Assembly: GCF_001613505.1 (NCBI RefSeq)
Contig: NZ_BDCM01000021.1
Location: 1 to 64,000 of the forward strand
DNA from: Nocardia mikamii NBRC 108933
GTDB taxonomy: Bacteria > Actinomycetota > Actinomycetes > Mycobacteriales > Mycobacteriaceae
Length of the DNA: 64,000 nt
Direction of reading: 5' to 3'
Of the stretch, positions 1 through 8,342 are shown one piece after another. Positions within the stretch are counted from its first letter, which is position 1; each line of letters opens with the position of its first letter. Both the position numbers and the translations under genes were made by a program. Below the pieces are notes generated by a model. The model saw nothing but the letters and a program-made list of their open reading frames with translations. It was not told the origin of the DNA and ran no database searches.

Positions 1-588
1 GGGTCCGGCTCTGGTGAGGGTTCTGGGTCCGGCTCTGGTGAGGGTTCTGGGTCCGGCTCCGGCGAGGGCTCGGGCTCTGGTTCTGGTGAGGGTTCGGGCT
101 CTGGTTCTGGTTCTGGTTCTGGCGAGGGCTCCGGCTCAGGCTCCGGTTCCGGTGACAGTTCGAGTTCGGGCTCCGGTCACGGTTCGGGGTCGGGCTCGGG
201 TTCTGGCGACGGATCGGGTTCCGGTTCCGGTGATGCTTCGGGTTCCGGTTCCGGTGATGCCTCGGGTTCCGGTTCCGGTGATGCTTCGGGTTCCGGTTCC
301 GGTGACGCCTCGGGTTCCGGCTCCGGCAATACCTCGGCTTCCGGCCAGGGATCGGGCACGACCTCGGCGCACAGTTCCGGTTCCGGCGAGACCGCGAATT
401 CCGGTGCCGATTCGGCGAATTCGAGTGCCGATTCGAATCCCGTCGGCGAGCCCACCGCGGTCCCGGCGACCTATCGCCCGGGAGATCGCTGGCAGTTCGG
501 CATATCTCCGCCCGGCTCGCACCCCTGGCAGCGACTCGCCACCACCGCCCCCGCGAACGGCTCCAACCCTCCGCCGACCAAGACCTGA
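1..588 (+). CDS. Gly-Ser-rich repeat protein, C-terminal part (5'-truncated by window edge)
   Basis: Frame 1 is open from the first base to a TGA, giving 195 residues with no start in view, so the gene begins upstream. Residues 1-110 are low complexity: GSGSGE units grade into GSGSGD and then into GSGSGDAS. Residues 110-150 are rich in Thr, Ser, Ala and Asn. The last 45 residues are ordinary (TYRPGDRWQFGIS then PPGSHPWQRLA). The repeat resembles flexible acidic linkers of secreted or surface proteins, but no catalytic domain is visible here and I assign no function. The frame rather than its shadows was chosen because it alone gives a plausible low-complexity protein and stops just before a terminator. 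Composition is skewed to Gly, Ser, Asp and Glu. Confidence 0.75.
   Translation, partial: GSGSGEGSGSGSGEGSGSGSGEGSGSGSGEGSGSGSGSGSGEGSGSGSGSGDSSSSGSGHGSGSGSGSGDGSGSGSGDASGSGSGDASGSGSGDASGSGSGDASGSGSGNTSASGQGSGTTSAHSSGSGETANSGADSANSSADSNPVGEPTAVPATYRPGDRWQFGISPPGSHPWQRLATTAPANGSNPPPTKT
217..312 (+). repeat. four tandem 24-bp units encoding GSGSGDAS
   Basis: Four consecutive 24-base units, differing only at a few third positions, encode GSGSGDAS inside the truncated repeat protein. They lie after an older, more diverged stretch of 18-base GSGSGE-type units (1-135). Near-identical units are the kind of sequence that gains and loses copies by slippage, so length variation between strains is expected (inference). 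Confidence 0.8.
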
Positions 589-602
589 GCGTACGCACGA
601 AA

Positions 603-637
603 AAACCGGTGCGGGTCGTGAACCCGCACCGGTTTTC
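603..637. terminator. bidirectional hairpin terminator
   Basis: A perfect 15-bp stem with arms AAAACCGGTGCGGGT and ACCCGCACCGGTTTT and a 5-nt loop. It has A-run/T-run ends that work in both directions. It sits between the convergent repeat-protein gene and the acyl-CoA dehydrogenase gene and would end both transcripts. Confidence 0.85.
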
Positions 638-651
638 CGTTGTCCCGCAAT

Positions 652-1890
652 CTACTTCAGCTGCGCGCTGCTCAGTTCCAGCACGCGCCGGGCCACGATC
701 AGCTGCTGGATCTGCTGGGTGCCTTCGAAGATGTCGAGGATCTTCGAGTCGCGGCTCCACTTCTCCAGCAGGGTGCGCTGCGAGTAGCCGACCGCACCGG
801 CGAGCTCGACGGCCTTCAAGGTCACGTCGGTGCCCATGCGGCCGGCCTTGGCCTTGGACATGGAGGCTTCGAGGGAGTTGGGCTTCTTGTTGTCGGCCAT
901 CCACGCCGCGCGCAGGGCGAGCAGGTAGGCGGCTTCCCAATCCGATTCCATGCGAAGGAATTCCGCGGCGGCGGCGGACTGGTTGTTCGCGGGGAGGTCG
1001 TAGGAGATCTCCACACCGGACTCCTCGAGGATGGTACGCAGTTCCTCGAGGGCGGCGCGGCCGACGCCGATGGCCATGGCGGCCACCAGCGGGCGGGTGT
1101 TGTCGAAGGTCTGCATGACCCCGGCAAAACCCTTCTCCACGTTGACTTCCGGGCTGCCGAGGATGTTGTCGGCCGGAATGCGGCAGTCCTCGAGGCGCAG
1201 TTCGGCGGTGTCGGAGGCCTTGATGCCGAGCTTGTGTTCGAGGCGAGCCACGGTGAGGCCCTTGGCATCTCGCGGCACCACGAACGACTTGATCGCCGCG
1301 CGGCCCTTGGACTTGTCCACCGAGGCCCACACCACGATGTGGGTGGCGCGCGAGCCGGCGGTCACGAAGATCTTGGTGCCGTTGAGAACCCACTCGTCAC
1401 CGTCGAGCACCGCGGTGGTCGACACGGCCGCGGAGTCCGAACCGAAGGAAGGTTCGGTGATGGCCATCGCCGCCCACACCTTGCCGAAGCGCTCCAGCTG
1501 CTCGTCGGTGGCGACCGCGGCGATGGCCGCGTTGCCCAGTCCCTGGTAGGGGATCGACAGCATCAAACCGACATCGCCCCAGCAGGTTTCGAGCGCGTTC
1601 AGCAGTGCGGACATGTTGCCGCCGTTGCTGTTGCCGAGCAGTTCGGTGGAGTGGCTGTCGGCGGCCTCCTCCCCGGATTTGGCCTTGCGGCCGCCGGTGG
1701 CGCCGGAGATGTCCTGGGTGCCGGAGTCGGCCAGGCCCTCCACCATGGCGGCCATGGTGTCGAGCTCCACCGGGTATTCGTGCTCGGCCAGGTCGTATTT
1801 GCGCGAGATGGGCCGGAAGATCTCGGCGGCGACCTGATGGGCCTGGTTGGCGCTGGCCCGCAGCTTCTTGGGGAGTTCGAGATTGATCAT
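652..1890 (-). CDS. fadE23: acyl-CoA dehydrogenase (FadE23-like)
   Basis: A 412-aa flavoprotein of the acyl-CoA dehydrogenase family, expected to catalyse FAD-dependent alpha,beta-desaturation of acyl-CoA in the cytosol. The family layout is complete: an N-terminal helical part (MINLELPKKLRASANQAHQ), the central FAD-binding beta domain with the signature ITEPSFGSDS near residue 147, and a C-terminal helical domain with the ILDIFEGTQQIQ signature near the end. The ATG is preceded by GGAGA. It lies 46 nt downstream of the second fadE, on the same strand, so the two form one operon. The name rests on gene order: M. tuberculosis also has fadE24, fadE23 and a HisN-type phosphatase side by side. 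Substrate chain length cannot be read from the sequence. Confidence 0.85.
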   Translation of the reverse strand: MINLELPKKLRASANQAHQVAAEIFRPISRKYDLAEHEYPVELDTMAAMVEGLADSGTQDISGATGGRKAKSGEEAADSHSTELLGNSNGGNMSALLNALETCWGDVGLMLSIPYQGLGNAAIAAVATDEQLERFGKVWAAMAITEPSFGSDSAAVSTTAVLDGDEWVLNGTKIFVTAGSRATHIVVWASVDKSKGRAAIKSFVVPRDAKGLTVARLEHKLGIKASDTAELRLEDCRIPADNILGSPEVNVEKGFAGVMQTFDNTRPLVAAMAIGVGRAALEELRTILEESGVEISYDLPANNQSAAAAEFLRMESDWEAAYLLALRAAWMADNKKPNSLEASMSKAKAGRMGTDVTLKAVELAGAVGYSQRTLLEKWSRDSKILDIFEGTQQIQQLIVARRVLELSSAQLK

Positions 1891-1936
1891 CGGAATGTCT
1901 CCATCAATACGGTTCAGGGGGTCGAGGAGACCCGGA

Positions 1937-3322
1937 TCAGATCAGGACCACACCTTCGGCGACGCCGATCGCCCGCAGATCGCGGTACCAGCGCTCGACC
2001 GGGTGTTCCTTGGTGTAGCCGTGACCGCCGAGCAGCTGCACGCCGTCCAGGCCGATCTGCATGCCCTTGTCGGTGGCGAACTTGCGGGCCAGCGCCGCCT
2101 CCCGGGAGAAGGACAGCCCCTGCTCCGCGCGTGACGCACCCCGCAGAGTCACGAGCCGCAGGCCGTCGAGTTCGATGGCGATATTGGCGACCATGAACGC
2201 CACCGCCTGCCGGTTCGCGATCGGCTCGCCGAACGCCTCGCGCTCCTTCACGTACGGCTTGACGTAGTCCAGCACGGCCTGGCCGGTGCCGACCGCGAGC
2301 GACGCCCAGCCCAGGCGGGCCAGCCGCACGGCGTCGGCGTACTCCTCGGCGCGCTGCGCGGCGTCGCCGTCACCCAGGATGGCCTCGGCCGGAACCGCGA
2401 CGTTGTCCAGGATCAGCCGGCCCAGGCCGGCGGCGCGCAGGCCCATGCTCGGATCGGCCTCGATCACGACACCCGGCGTATCCGATTCGACGATGAAAAG
2501 CGCGGGGCGGCCGTCGATTTCGGCGCCGACGATGAACAACTCGGCGTCGGCGGCGGCCGGAACCAGGCTCTTGACGCCGTTGATCCGGTAGCCGCTGGGG
2601 GAGCGGGTGGCCTTGGTCTGCAGCGCGAACGGATCGAACAACGCCCGCGGCTCGCTGATCACGACCGAGGCCTGCGGCACGTTCTCACCCGTGAAGGCGC
2701 CCAGGTAGGTCTGCTGCTGCGCGTCCGAACCCCACTGCGACAGCGCGACGGCCACACCCGACGGGGCCAGGATCGGCAGGGCCAGGCCCATATCGCCGTG
2801 CGCCAGCGCCTCGGCGACCAGCGAGTTGGTGACGGCGCCACGCTCGGTGGCGGCACCCTCGAGTTCCTCGGGCACGTTGATCAGCGTGATGCCCAGTTCG
2901 GCGGCGCGCTCGAGCAGATCCTTGGGCGCCTGGGCCGCGCCGTCGGCCTCGTAGGCCGCCGGGCGCAGGATCTCCGCGGCGAATTCGCGCACCGTCTCGA
3001 CGATCATCTGCTGCTCGTCGGTCGGGGTGAGGTCGAAGTAGTCCTTGCTGCGGGACTCGTTGGCGGGCAAGCGCTTCGGCTTACCACCACCGGATACCTT
3101 GCCGAATGCGCGGGTCGCGGCGCCGAGCGTGCGGAAGCCGGTCTTCGTGCCCTCGTAGGTCAAGCGTTCGATGGGCTTGCGCAGGTTGCACTTCTCGGCC
3201 AGTTCGGAACCGGTAATGGTCGTCATGACCCGCATGGCCGCGCCCATCCAGTCGCGCTTGACCGGGTTGAGGCCGACAGCGGAATCCGGACGTCGCTTCG
3301 TTGCGGTGTCTCGAGTGCTCAT
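1937..3322 (-). CDS. fadE24: acyl-CoA dehydrogenase (FadE24-like)
   Basis: A 461-aa acyl-CoA dehydrogenase, first gene of the fadE pair. A basic N-terminal extension of about 110 residues precedes the usual DLTPTDEQQMIVETVREFA start of the catalytic fold. A beta domain with VISEPRALFDPFAL follows, then a C-terminal LLGGHGYTKEHPVERWYRDL motif that places the FAD- and CoA-facing helices. The ATG (MSTRDTATKRR) was chosen because the longer open frame above it runs through the operator region and has no ribosome site. Length and neighbours fit FadE24 of mycobacteria (about 468 aa). The two dehydrogenases may work as an obligate heteromer, as several actinobacterial FadE pairs do (inference). Two palindromes upstream suggest TetR-type control. 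Confidence 0.85.
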   Translation of the reverse strand: MSTRDTATKRRPDSAVGLNPVKRDWMGAAMRVMTTITGSELAEKCNLRKPIERLTYEGTKTGFRTLGAATRAFGKVSGGGKPKRLPANESRSKDYFDLTPTDEQQMIVETVREFAAEILRPAAYEADGAAQAPKDLLERAAELGITLINVPEELEGAATERGAVTNSLVAEALAHGDMGLALPILAPSGVAVALSQWGSDAQQQTYLGAFTGENVPQASVVISEPRALFDPFALQTKATRSPSGYRINGVKSLVPAAADAELFIVGAEIDGRPALFIVESDTPGVVIEADPSMGLRAAGLGRLILDNVAVPAEAILGDGDAAQRAEEYADAVRLARLGWASLAVGTGQAVLDYVKPYVKEREAFGEPIANRQAVAFMVANIAIELDGLRLVTLRGASRAEQGLSFSREAALARKFATDKGMQIGLDGVQLLGGHGYTKEHPVERWYRDLRAIGVAEGVVLI

Positions 3323-3370
3323 AGTCACCAGTCTTCTCGGGTGTGGGTATCGGGTGATCGGTCCCAGGAT

Positions 3371-3407
3371 CTTACTTTCGAGTAAGTCTATCTTACTCCA
3401 GAGTAAG
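3371..3407. promoter_or_regulatory. tandem palindromic operator upstream of fadE24
   Basis: Two 16-bp inverted repeats, CTTACTTTCGAGTAAG and CTTACTCCAGAGTAAG, share identical 6-bp half-sites. Their centres are 21 bp apart, which is two helical turns, and the pair lies 49-85 nt upstream of the fadE24 start codon. This arrangement is typical of TetR-family repressors binding as two dimers on one DNA face. The cognate regulator is not recognisable in the window. Confidence 0.75.
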
Positions 3408-3687
3408 AACGCAGTCGAGAGGCTGCGGATATCGCCGTGATCTCGATCCCATCGCCGCCTCGGCAACCGCGCCGCGTAAGCAGGGCAATTGACCAGGACG
3501 GCCACCGAGTACCCAGGTGTAACGGAGCCGAACGCGAAAACGGCCGAACGGCGAACGCCGCATCGGCCGGGGCTTCGGCGCAATGCGGCGTTCGGTTTCC
3601 CAGGGTGCTGGATTCCGGGGGTGGTCGGAGAAAAGCGGTCGGCAGGGCGAGACGGTGCCGGCGTCGCACATGCGCCGGCCGCCGTCC
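3408..3687. other. non-coding gap between hisN and the fadE24 operator
   Basis: No convincing gene. The main structure is a hairpin at 3552-3594 with 12-bp perfect arms (CGAACGCCGCAT / ATGCGGCGTTCG) and a 19-nt loop, about 95 nt past the hisN stop. It may end the hisN transcript, though it has no U-run. Confidence 0.4.
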
Positions 3688-4473
3688 TCAGGGGCGCAGC
3701 GCGGCGAGTACCGAGTCGTGCAGCAACCCGTTGGTGGCGACCGCGCTACCGTGATGCGGTCCGGGGTTCCCGTCCAGGGCGGTGAAGCGGCCGCCGGCCT
3801 CGCGCACCAGTACATCGAGGGGTGCCAGATCCCACAGCGAGACCTCCGGCTCGGTGGCGATGTCGACCGCGCCCTCGGCGAGCAGGCAGTAGCCGAAGAA
3901 GTCGCCGTAGCCGCGGGTGCGCCACACCTGATCGGTCAGTTCGATCAACTGGTCACGCAGGCCCAGGTCCCGCCAGCCGGACAGGCTGGAGATCGCGAGA
4001 CTGGCCGAATTCAATCCGCCGACCTCGGACACCGTGATCGGCTTCGGTTCCCCGGCCTCGAAGCGGGTCCACGCGCCGGAACCCGTTGCGGCCCACCAGC
4101 GTCGGCTCAACGCGGGCGCGCTGACGGCGCCGACGACCGGAACGCCGTCCCGCAGCAGCGCGATCAGGCTGGCCCACACCGGAACTCCGCGCACGAAATT
4201 CTTGGTGCCGTCGATCGGATCGATCACCCACTGCCGGCCGATGAACTCGGCCTCACCGCCGAACTCCTCACCCAGCACCGCGTCGTGCGGGCGGCGCTCG
4301 ATGAGGATTTCGCGGAGCGCCCGCTCCACCGCCAGATCCGCGTCCGAGACGGGAGTCAGATCCGGTTTGCTGTTCACCTTCAGGTCGAGGGCGCCGAAAC
4401 GATCACGGGTGATCGCATCGGCCGCATCGGCCAACAGCAGGGCAAGTTCGAGATCGCCGGCATGATCGCTCAC
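3688..4473 (-). CDS. hisN: histidinol-phosphatase, inositol monophosphatase family
   Basis: A 261-aa member of the inositol-monophosphatase superfamily. In mycobacteria the orthologue next to fadE24 (Rv3137) is the histidinol-phosphate phosphatase of histidine synthesis. The metal-binding motifs are present: LGEEFGGE (first Glu pair), the signature VIDPIDGTKNFVRGVPVW, and the C-terminal WDLAPLDVLVREAGG with its metal-binding Asp. The GTG start (VSDHAGDLELALLLAD) was picked because the fold begins there and the upstream open frame is not family-like. Cytosolic, Mg2+-dependent. Other IMPase-family activities (inositol-1-phosphate, fructose-1,6-bisphosphate) cannot be excluded from sequence alone, but the neighbourhood supports HisN. 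Confidence 0.82.
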   Translation of the reverse strand: MSDHAGDLELALLLADAADAITRDRFGALDLKVNSKPDLTPVSDADLAVERALREILIERRPHDAVLGEEFGGEAEFIGRQWVIDPIDGTKNFVRGVPVWASLIALLRDGVPVVGAVSAPALSRRWWAATGSGAWTRFEAGEPKPITVSEVGGLNSASLAISSLSGWRDLGLRDQLIELTDQVWRTRGYGDFFGYCLLAEGAVDIATEPEVSLWDLAPLDVLVREAGGRFTALDGNPGPHHGSAVATNGLLHDSVLAALRP

Positions 4474-4529
4474 ACGGCAACCGTAATCGGCGCACCCGAT
4501 CGGAGCCATTCGGCCTCGCGGCGGCCCGT

Positions 4530-5336
4530 TTACTGCTGCGGATTCCAGACCGCGGGCCAATCCTTACCGCGGAAAGCCGCATCGATACCGCCGTCGCAGA
4601 AGATCACCGAGCCGACGAAGAAGCCGGCCTTGTCCGACAACAGGAAGGCCGCGAGGTCGGCGATCTCCTCGGGGCGTCCCGGCCGGCCGATCGGGGTCAT
4701 GGCGAGGAACTGCTTCATCCCCTCGCCGGTGAGCGCGTCCTTGCTGCCCTCCTGGGTCATCGGGGTGTCGATGATGCCGGGCGCGATGGCGTTGAGGCGG
4801 ATGCCGTCGGCGATGTATTCCGCCGATTTGGTGCGGGCGTACCAGGCCAGGGCCGCTTTCGTCGCCGGATAGGCCTGGATCGCGCCCAGGTCGCCGAACG
4901 ATTCGGCGATGCCGCGGGCCCGTTCCTCGTCGCCGGCCAGGCACGCGTCGGCCAGCTCCACCGGCCAGAGCGGTTGTGTCGTCGTGGAATTCGACGACAC
5001 CAGCACCACCGAGGCGTTGCCGGATTCGCGCAGCAGCGGCCGCAGCCCCTCCAGCAGGGCGATCGCGCCGAAGTAGTTCACCGACACCACGAGCCCGCCG
5101 GGACGCCCGGTCGCCGCGGCGACCCCGGCGAAGGGCAGGAATCCGTCCAGCCGGCCCGCGCTGATCCGGGTGACCTCGGCGACCGCGTGCGCCCGGCCCT
5201 CGGCCGTGGCCAGGTCGGCGGTCACTTCGGTGTCGCGCAGATCGACACCGATGACCCGGTGCCCTTCTTTCTCCAGGTGAGCGGCGACGGCCGCCCCGAT
5301 CCCCGACGCGCTCCCGGTTACGGCGATGGTCCCCAT
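4530..5336 (-). CDS. SDR family oxidoreductase (hydroxysteroid dehydrogenase/carbonyl reductase-like)
   Basis: A 268-aa classical short-chain dehydrogenase. The N-terminal cofactor loop is TGSASGIG, followed by GVDLRDTEVTADL, suggesting NAD(H) because an Asp ends beta-2. The active site has SSNST and a YPATK motif. The region between catalytic Ser and Tyr carries an insertion (LADACLAGDEERARGIAESFG) typical of 3-alpha-hydroxysteroid dehydrogenase/carbonyl reductases. The C-terminus ends with FLLSDKAGFFVGSVIFCDGG. A strong ribosome site (AGGAGGG) precedes the ATG. It reads towards hisN with a 56-nt gap and may be co-transcribed. Substrate is not deducible. Confidence 0.85.
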   Translation of the reverse strand: MGTIAVTGSASGIGAAVAAHLEKEGHRVIGVDLRDTEVTADLATAEGRAHAVAEVTRISAGRLDGFLPFAGVAAATGRPGGLVVSVNYFGAIALLEGLRPLLRESGNASVVLVSSNSTTTQPLWPVELADACLAGDEERARGIAESFGDLGAIQAYPATKAALAWYARTKSAEYIADGIRLNAIAPGIIDTPMTQEGSKDALTGEGMKQFLAMTPIGRPGRPEEIADLAAFLLSDKAGFFVGSVIFCDGGIDAAFRGKDWPAVWNPQQ

Positions 5337-5449
5337 CGACCCTCCTGTTTCGGCTGGATGAAATCACGACTCAGACATTCGAAATCGAGGCTAGTGGCCG
5401 GGGCCGGTCGTGTGGCGCTGCGTTCCGCTGAGCGGGCCTGCCGCGTTGT

Positions 5450-6037
5450 TCACGCCGCGACCCGCGCCGCAGCCAAAGCAGTCGCCCACCAGTGCAATTG
5501 GTCGAGCATTCCCGCTGCCGCCGCCTCGGATTCGCTCGGTGCGGTCCACTGCCCCTCGGCGTCGAACTGCTGGTAGTACCGAGGGAACGAGACGTAGTCG
5601 CGGATCGTGTGCGCGTTCAGTTCGGCGAACACCTGCCGCAGGTGGGCGATGGCGTTCAGCCCGCCGCTCGCACCGCTGTAGCCCACGAATCCGATCGCCT
5701 TGCGGTCCCACTGCGTGTAGTGCCAGTCGATCGCGGTTTTGATCGATGCCGGGTAGCTGTTGTTGATATCCGGCGTGACGACGACCATCGCGTCGGCGGC
5801 GTCCAAGCGCGCCGTGAGATCGAGCATTCCGGCCGGACGCTGCGGATTCGGCTCGATCCGTGGTGATACGGCGGGCAGCGCGACGGGCAGATCGGCCTCC
5901 GCGAGGTCGATCAGGTCGACCTCGAAGCCGTCGTGCCGCCGGGCCTGTTCGGCGAACCATTCACCGACCACCGGCCCGAACCGGCCCTCCCGGACGCTGG
6001 CGATGACAACGGCGAGCCGCAGTGTGCTGCTGGACAT
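5450..6037 (-). CDS. NADPH-dependent FMN reductase family protein
   Basis: A 195-aa flavodoxin-fold reductase. The phosphate-binding loop near the N-terminus reads IASVREGRFGPVVGEWF. The central VVTPDINNSYPASIKTAIDW and VGYSGASGG segments are the FMN and dimer contacts of the SsuE/ArsH/chromate-reductase-like family. The ATG follows AAGGAGA at good spacing, and the much longer open frame upstream is ignored. It diverges from an MmyB-type helix-turn-helix gene across 132 bp, the usual arrangement in actinobacteria where that regulator controls the neighbouring oxidoreductase. Likely reduces quinones, azo or nitro compounds, or supplies reduced flavin (family-level inference). Confidence 0.85.
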   Translation of the reverse strand: MSSSTLRLAVVIASVREGRFGPVVGEWFAEQARRHDGFEVDLIDLAEADLPVALPAVSPRIEPNPQRPAGMLDLTARLDAADAMVVVTPDINNSYPASIKTAIDWHYTQWDRKAIGFVGYSGASGGLNAIAHLRQVFAELNAHTIRDYVSFPRYYQQFDAEGQWTAPSESEAAAAGMLDQLHWWATALAAARVAA

Positions 6038-6113
6038 TTCGGATCTCCTTCGGAAAGCGTCGTTCGCTGTCGTCGACTCTGCCGTCCGGACACAAGGCCA
6101 GGGAGCCCGCTGT

Positions 6114-6140
6114 GAGGGTGGTAGTGAGAGGGATACCCTC
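6114..6140. promoter_or_regulatory. inverted repeats between reductase and regulator
   Basis: GAGGGT (6114-6119) is matched by ACCCTC (6135-6140). A tighter GAGGG-ATA-CCCTC hairpin lies inside. Being in the shared promoter of the divergent FMN reductase and helix-turn-helix genes, it is a candidate operator. No experiment or exact family motif supports it. Confidence 0.35.
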
Positions 6141-6169
6141 GGCGCGCCCCGCGCTGTTAGCGTCGATCT

Positions 6170-7027
6170 GTGAGCGATAACGAGCTGGGGCTTTTCCTGC
6201 GTACTCGGCGGGAGGCGGTCACCCCCGCCGAGGTCGGGCTCCCGGCCGGACCCCGCCGCCGCACCCCGGGACTGCGCCGCGCTGAACTCGCGACACTCGC
6301 CGGCGTCAGCGTCGAATATCTGATCCGGTTGGAACAGGGCCGCGACCGGCATCCCTCGACGGGTGTGCTGTCCGCCCTGGCCGATGCCCTCCGGCTGAGC
6401 CCGAGCGAGCGCGTCCAACTGCATCGGCTGGTCAAGTCGGCCGACCCAGGATTCAGCTGCACCGGCGGTGCTCTGCCCAATCGCTCGGTCCGGCCCGCGG
6501 TGCAAGCGATTCTCGACCGTCTCGCCCCGGCGCCCGCGGCCGTCTTCAACCGGCTCGGTGAGGTCCTGAGCTGCACTGATGGCTACCGCGCACTGGTCGG
6601 CGGCACCGGCTTGCTCGACCACGGCCTGCCCGCGGGCTACCCGCGCTGGTTGTTCACCGATCCGCGCGCCCGCGTCGTGTACCCGGAGTGGGACCGTCGT
6701 GCCGATCTCGCGGTGGCGAATCTGAAGGCAGGTCCCTTCCGCTCGGATCCGGCCATCGCCGTGCTCGCCGACGAGCTGACGCTGCTGGCGGGTGCCGCAT
6801 TCACCCGCCGCGTCGCCGACATCGCCGGACTGCCCGATACCAGCGGCATCAGCCGGATGAACCATCCCGAGGCCGGCCCGCTGCGGCTGGCCTACGAACG
6901 GCTGGACCTGTCCGCCGACGACGACCAGTACATCCAGGTCCAGCTCCCCGCCGACGACGCGACCGCCGCGGCCCTCGACACGCTGCTGGGCCGTCGCCCG
7001 GGTGGACTGCGCGCGGTATCCGGCTGA
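6170..7027 (+). CDS. XRE-family regulator with MmyB-like ligand-binding domain
   Basis: A 285-aa regulator with GTG start. Residues 1-75 form the XRE helix-turn-helix with the hallmark RRRTPGLRRAELATLAGVS then VEYLIRLEQGRDRHPS. Residues 100-270 match the MmyB-like PAS-type domain that binds fatty-acid-like ligands in this family (RPAVQAILDRL, PRWLFTDPRARVVYPEWDR, MNHPEAGPLRLAYERLDL). It diverges from the FMN reductase gene, which is its most likely target together with itself. A paralogue is encoded at 38821-39645. Confidence 0.88.
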   Translation: MSDNELGLFLRTRREAVTPAEVGLPAGPRRRTPGLRRAELATLAGVSVEYLIRLEQGRDRHPSTGVLSALADALRLSPSERVQLHRLVKSADPGFSCTGGALPNRSVRPAVQAILDRLAPAPAAVFNRLGEVLSCTDGYRALVGGTGLLDHGLPAGYPRWLFTDPRARVVYPEWDRRADLAVANLKAGPFRSDPAIAVLADELTLLAGAAFTRRVADIAGLPDTSGISRMNHPEAGPLRLAYERLDLSADDDQYIQVQLPADDATAAALDTLLGRRPGGLRAVSG

Positions 7028-7088
7028 GCCGCCACGGCGCCCGCGCTGCCGGCGCCTCGCCGCATTTCACCGCCACCTGCGTGAGCGG

Positions 7089-7094
7089 TAGATT
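7089..7094 (+). promoter_or_regulatory. probable -10 element of prfB
   Basis: TAGATT fits the actinobacterial TANNNT -10 consensus and lies eight bases before the GTG of prfB. That predicts a very short leader or a leaderless mRNA. The -35 region (around TTTCAC at 7065) is weak. Confidence 0.4.
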
Positions 7095-7102
7095 GGACAA
7101 CC

Positions 7103-8215
7103 GTGCATCCTGACGTTTCCGCTGATCTCGCCGAACTCGACACCACGTTGAAGACTGTCGAGTCGGTGCTCGACGTCGACGAGCTGCGCCGTCGCATCGA
7201 CGAACTCGAACATCAGGCCGCCGATCCGGAGCTGTGGAACAACCAGGAACACGCCCAGCAGGTGACCAGCGAGCTGTCGCACGCCCAGGGTGAGCTGCGC
7301 CGCGTCACCGAGTTGCGGCAGCGGCTCGACGATCTGCCGGTGCTCTACGAACTCGCCGAAGAGGAAGAGGGCGAGGCCCGGACGTCCGCGCTGGCCGATG
7401 CCGACGCCGAACGCGCCGCGCTGCACGCCGACGTCGAGGCGATGGAGGTTCGCACCCTGCTCTCGGGCGAGTACGACAAGCGCGAGGCGCTGGTCAACAT
7501 CCGCTCGGGCGCGGGTGGGGTGGACGCCGCCGACTGGGCGCAGATGCTGATGCGCATGTACGTGCGCTGGGCCGAGCGCCACAAGTACCCGGTCGAGATC
7601 TACGACACCTCCTACGCCGAGGAGGCGGGCATCAAGAGCGCCACCTTCGCGGTGAAGGTGCCCTACGCCTACGGCACCCTCTCGGTGGAGATGGGGACCC
7701 ACCGCCTGGTGCGGATCAGCCCCTTCGACAACCAGGGCCGGCGCCAGACCTCCTTCGCCGAGGTCGAGGTGCTGCCGGTGGTCGAGGGCACCGACCATAT
7801 CGAGGTCCCGGAATCGGAGATCCGCGTCGACGTGTACCGCTCGTCGGGCCCGGGTGGTCAGAGCGTCAACACCACCGACTCGGCGGTGCGGATCACCCAC
7901 ATCCCGACCGGCATCGTGGTGACCTGCCAGAACGAGAAGTCGCAGCTGCAGAACAAGATCTCGGCCATGCGCGTGTTGCAGGCGAAACTGCTCGAGCGCA
8001 AACGCCAGGAGGAGCGCGCCGAGATGGATGCGCTCAAGACCAACGAGGGTGCCTCCTGGGGTAATCAGATGCGCTCGTACGTGCTGCACCCGTATCAGAT
8101 GGTCAAGGACCTGCGCACCAACTTCGAGGTGAACAATCCGTCCTCGGTTCTCGACGGTGATATCGACGGCTTCATCGAAGAGGGAATCCGCTGGCGGATG
8201 CGCCAGGACGCGTGA
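7103..8215 (+). CDS. prfB: peptide chain release factor 2
   Basis: A 370-aa class I release factor recognising UGA and UAA. Residues 1-100 are the helical domain 1. The codon-recognition tripeptide SPF appears in RLVRISPFDNQGRRQTSFA, which identifies RF2 and not RF1. The catalytic GGQ is in SSGPGGQSVNTTDSAVRIT. The frame is continuous from the GTG start, so the programmed +1 frameshift that regulates prfB in Escherichia coli is absent, as is usual in actinobacteria. It opens the conserved prfB-mscS-ftsE-ftsX-smpB neighbourhood. Confidence 0.97.
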   Translation: MHPDVSADLAELDTTLKTVESVLDVDELRRRIDELEHQAADPELWNNQEHAQQVTSELSHAQGELRRVTELRQRLDDLPVLYELAEEEEGEARTSALADADAERAALHADVEAMEVRTLLSGEYDKREALVNIRSGAGGVDAADWAQMLMRMYVRWAERHKYPVEIYDTSYAEEAGIKSATFAVKVPYAYGTLSVEMGTHRLVRISPFDNQGRRQTSFAEVEVLPVVEGTDHIEVPESEIRVDVYRSSGPGGQSVNTTDSAVRITHIPTGIVVTCQNEKSQLQNKISAMRVLQAKLLERKRQEERAEMDALKTNEGASWGNQMRSYVLHPYQMVKDLRTNFEVNNPSSVLDGDIDGFIEEGIRWRMRQDA

Positions 8216-8342
8216 AACTCGCCTATCACGGCACAATCACGGCATATCGGTCGGCGTGCGGTCGTAGTAACCTGTCTGGCGTGTGTTCGGGCGCCAGAAC
8301 GGCTTGTGTCGGTGCACGGTTGATACCGGAAAGGATGCGCCG

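Noticed and set aside
14..787. Long frames rich in Val-Arg-Pro on + and Glu-Pro or Gly-Thr on - across the repeat
   Set aside because: They are frame shadows of the GSGSGE/GSGSGD repeat and would run through the terminator at 603-637.
6170..7027. Toxin-antitoxin interpretation of the helix-turn-helix/FMN-reductase pair
   Set aside because: The MmyB-like domain and flavodoxin-fold partner fit a regulator-oxidoreductase pair, not a toxin system.
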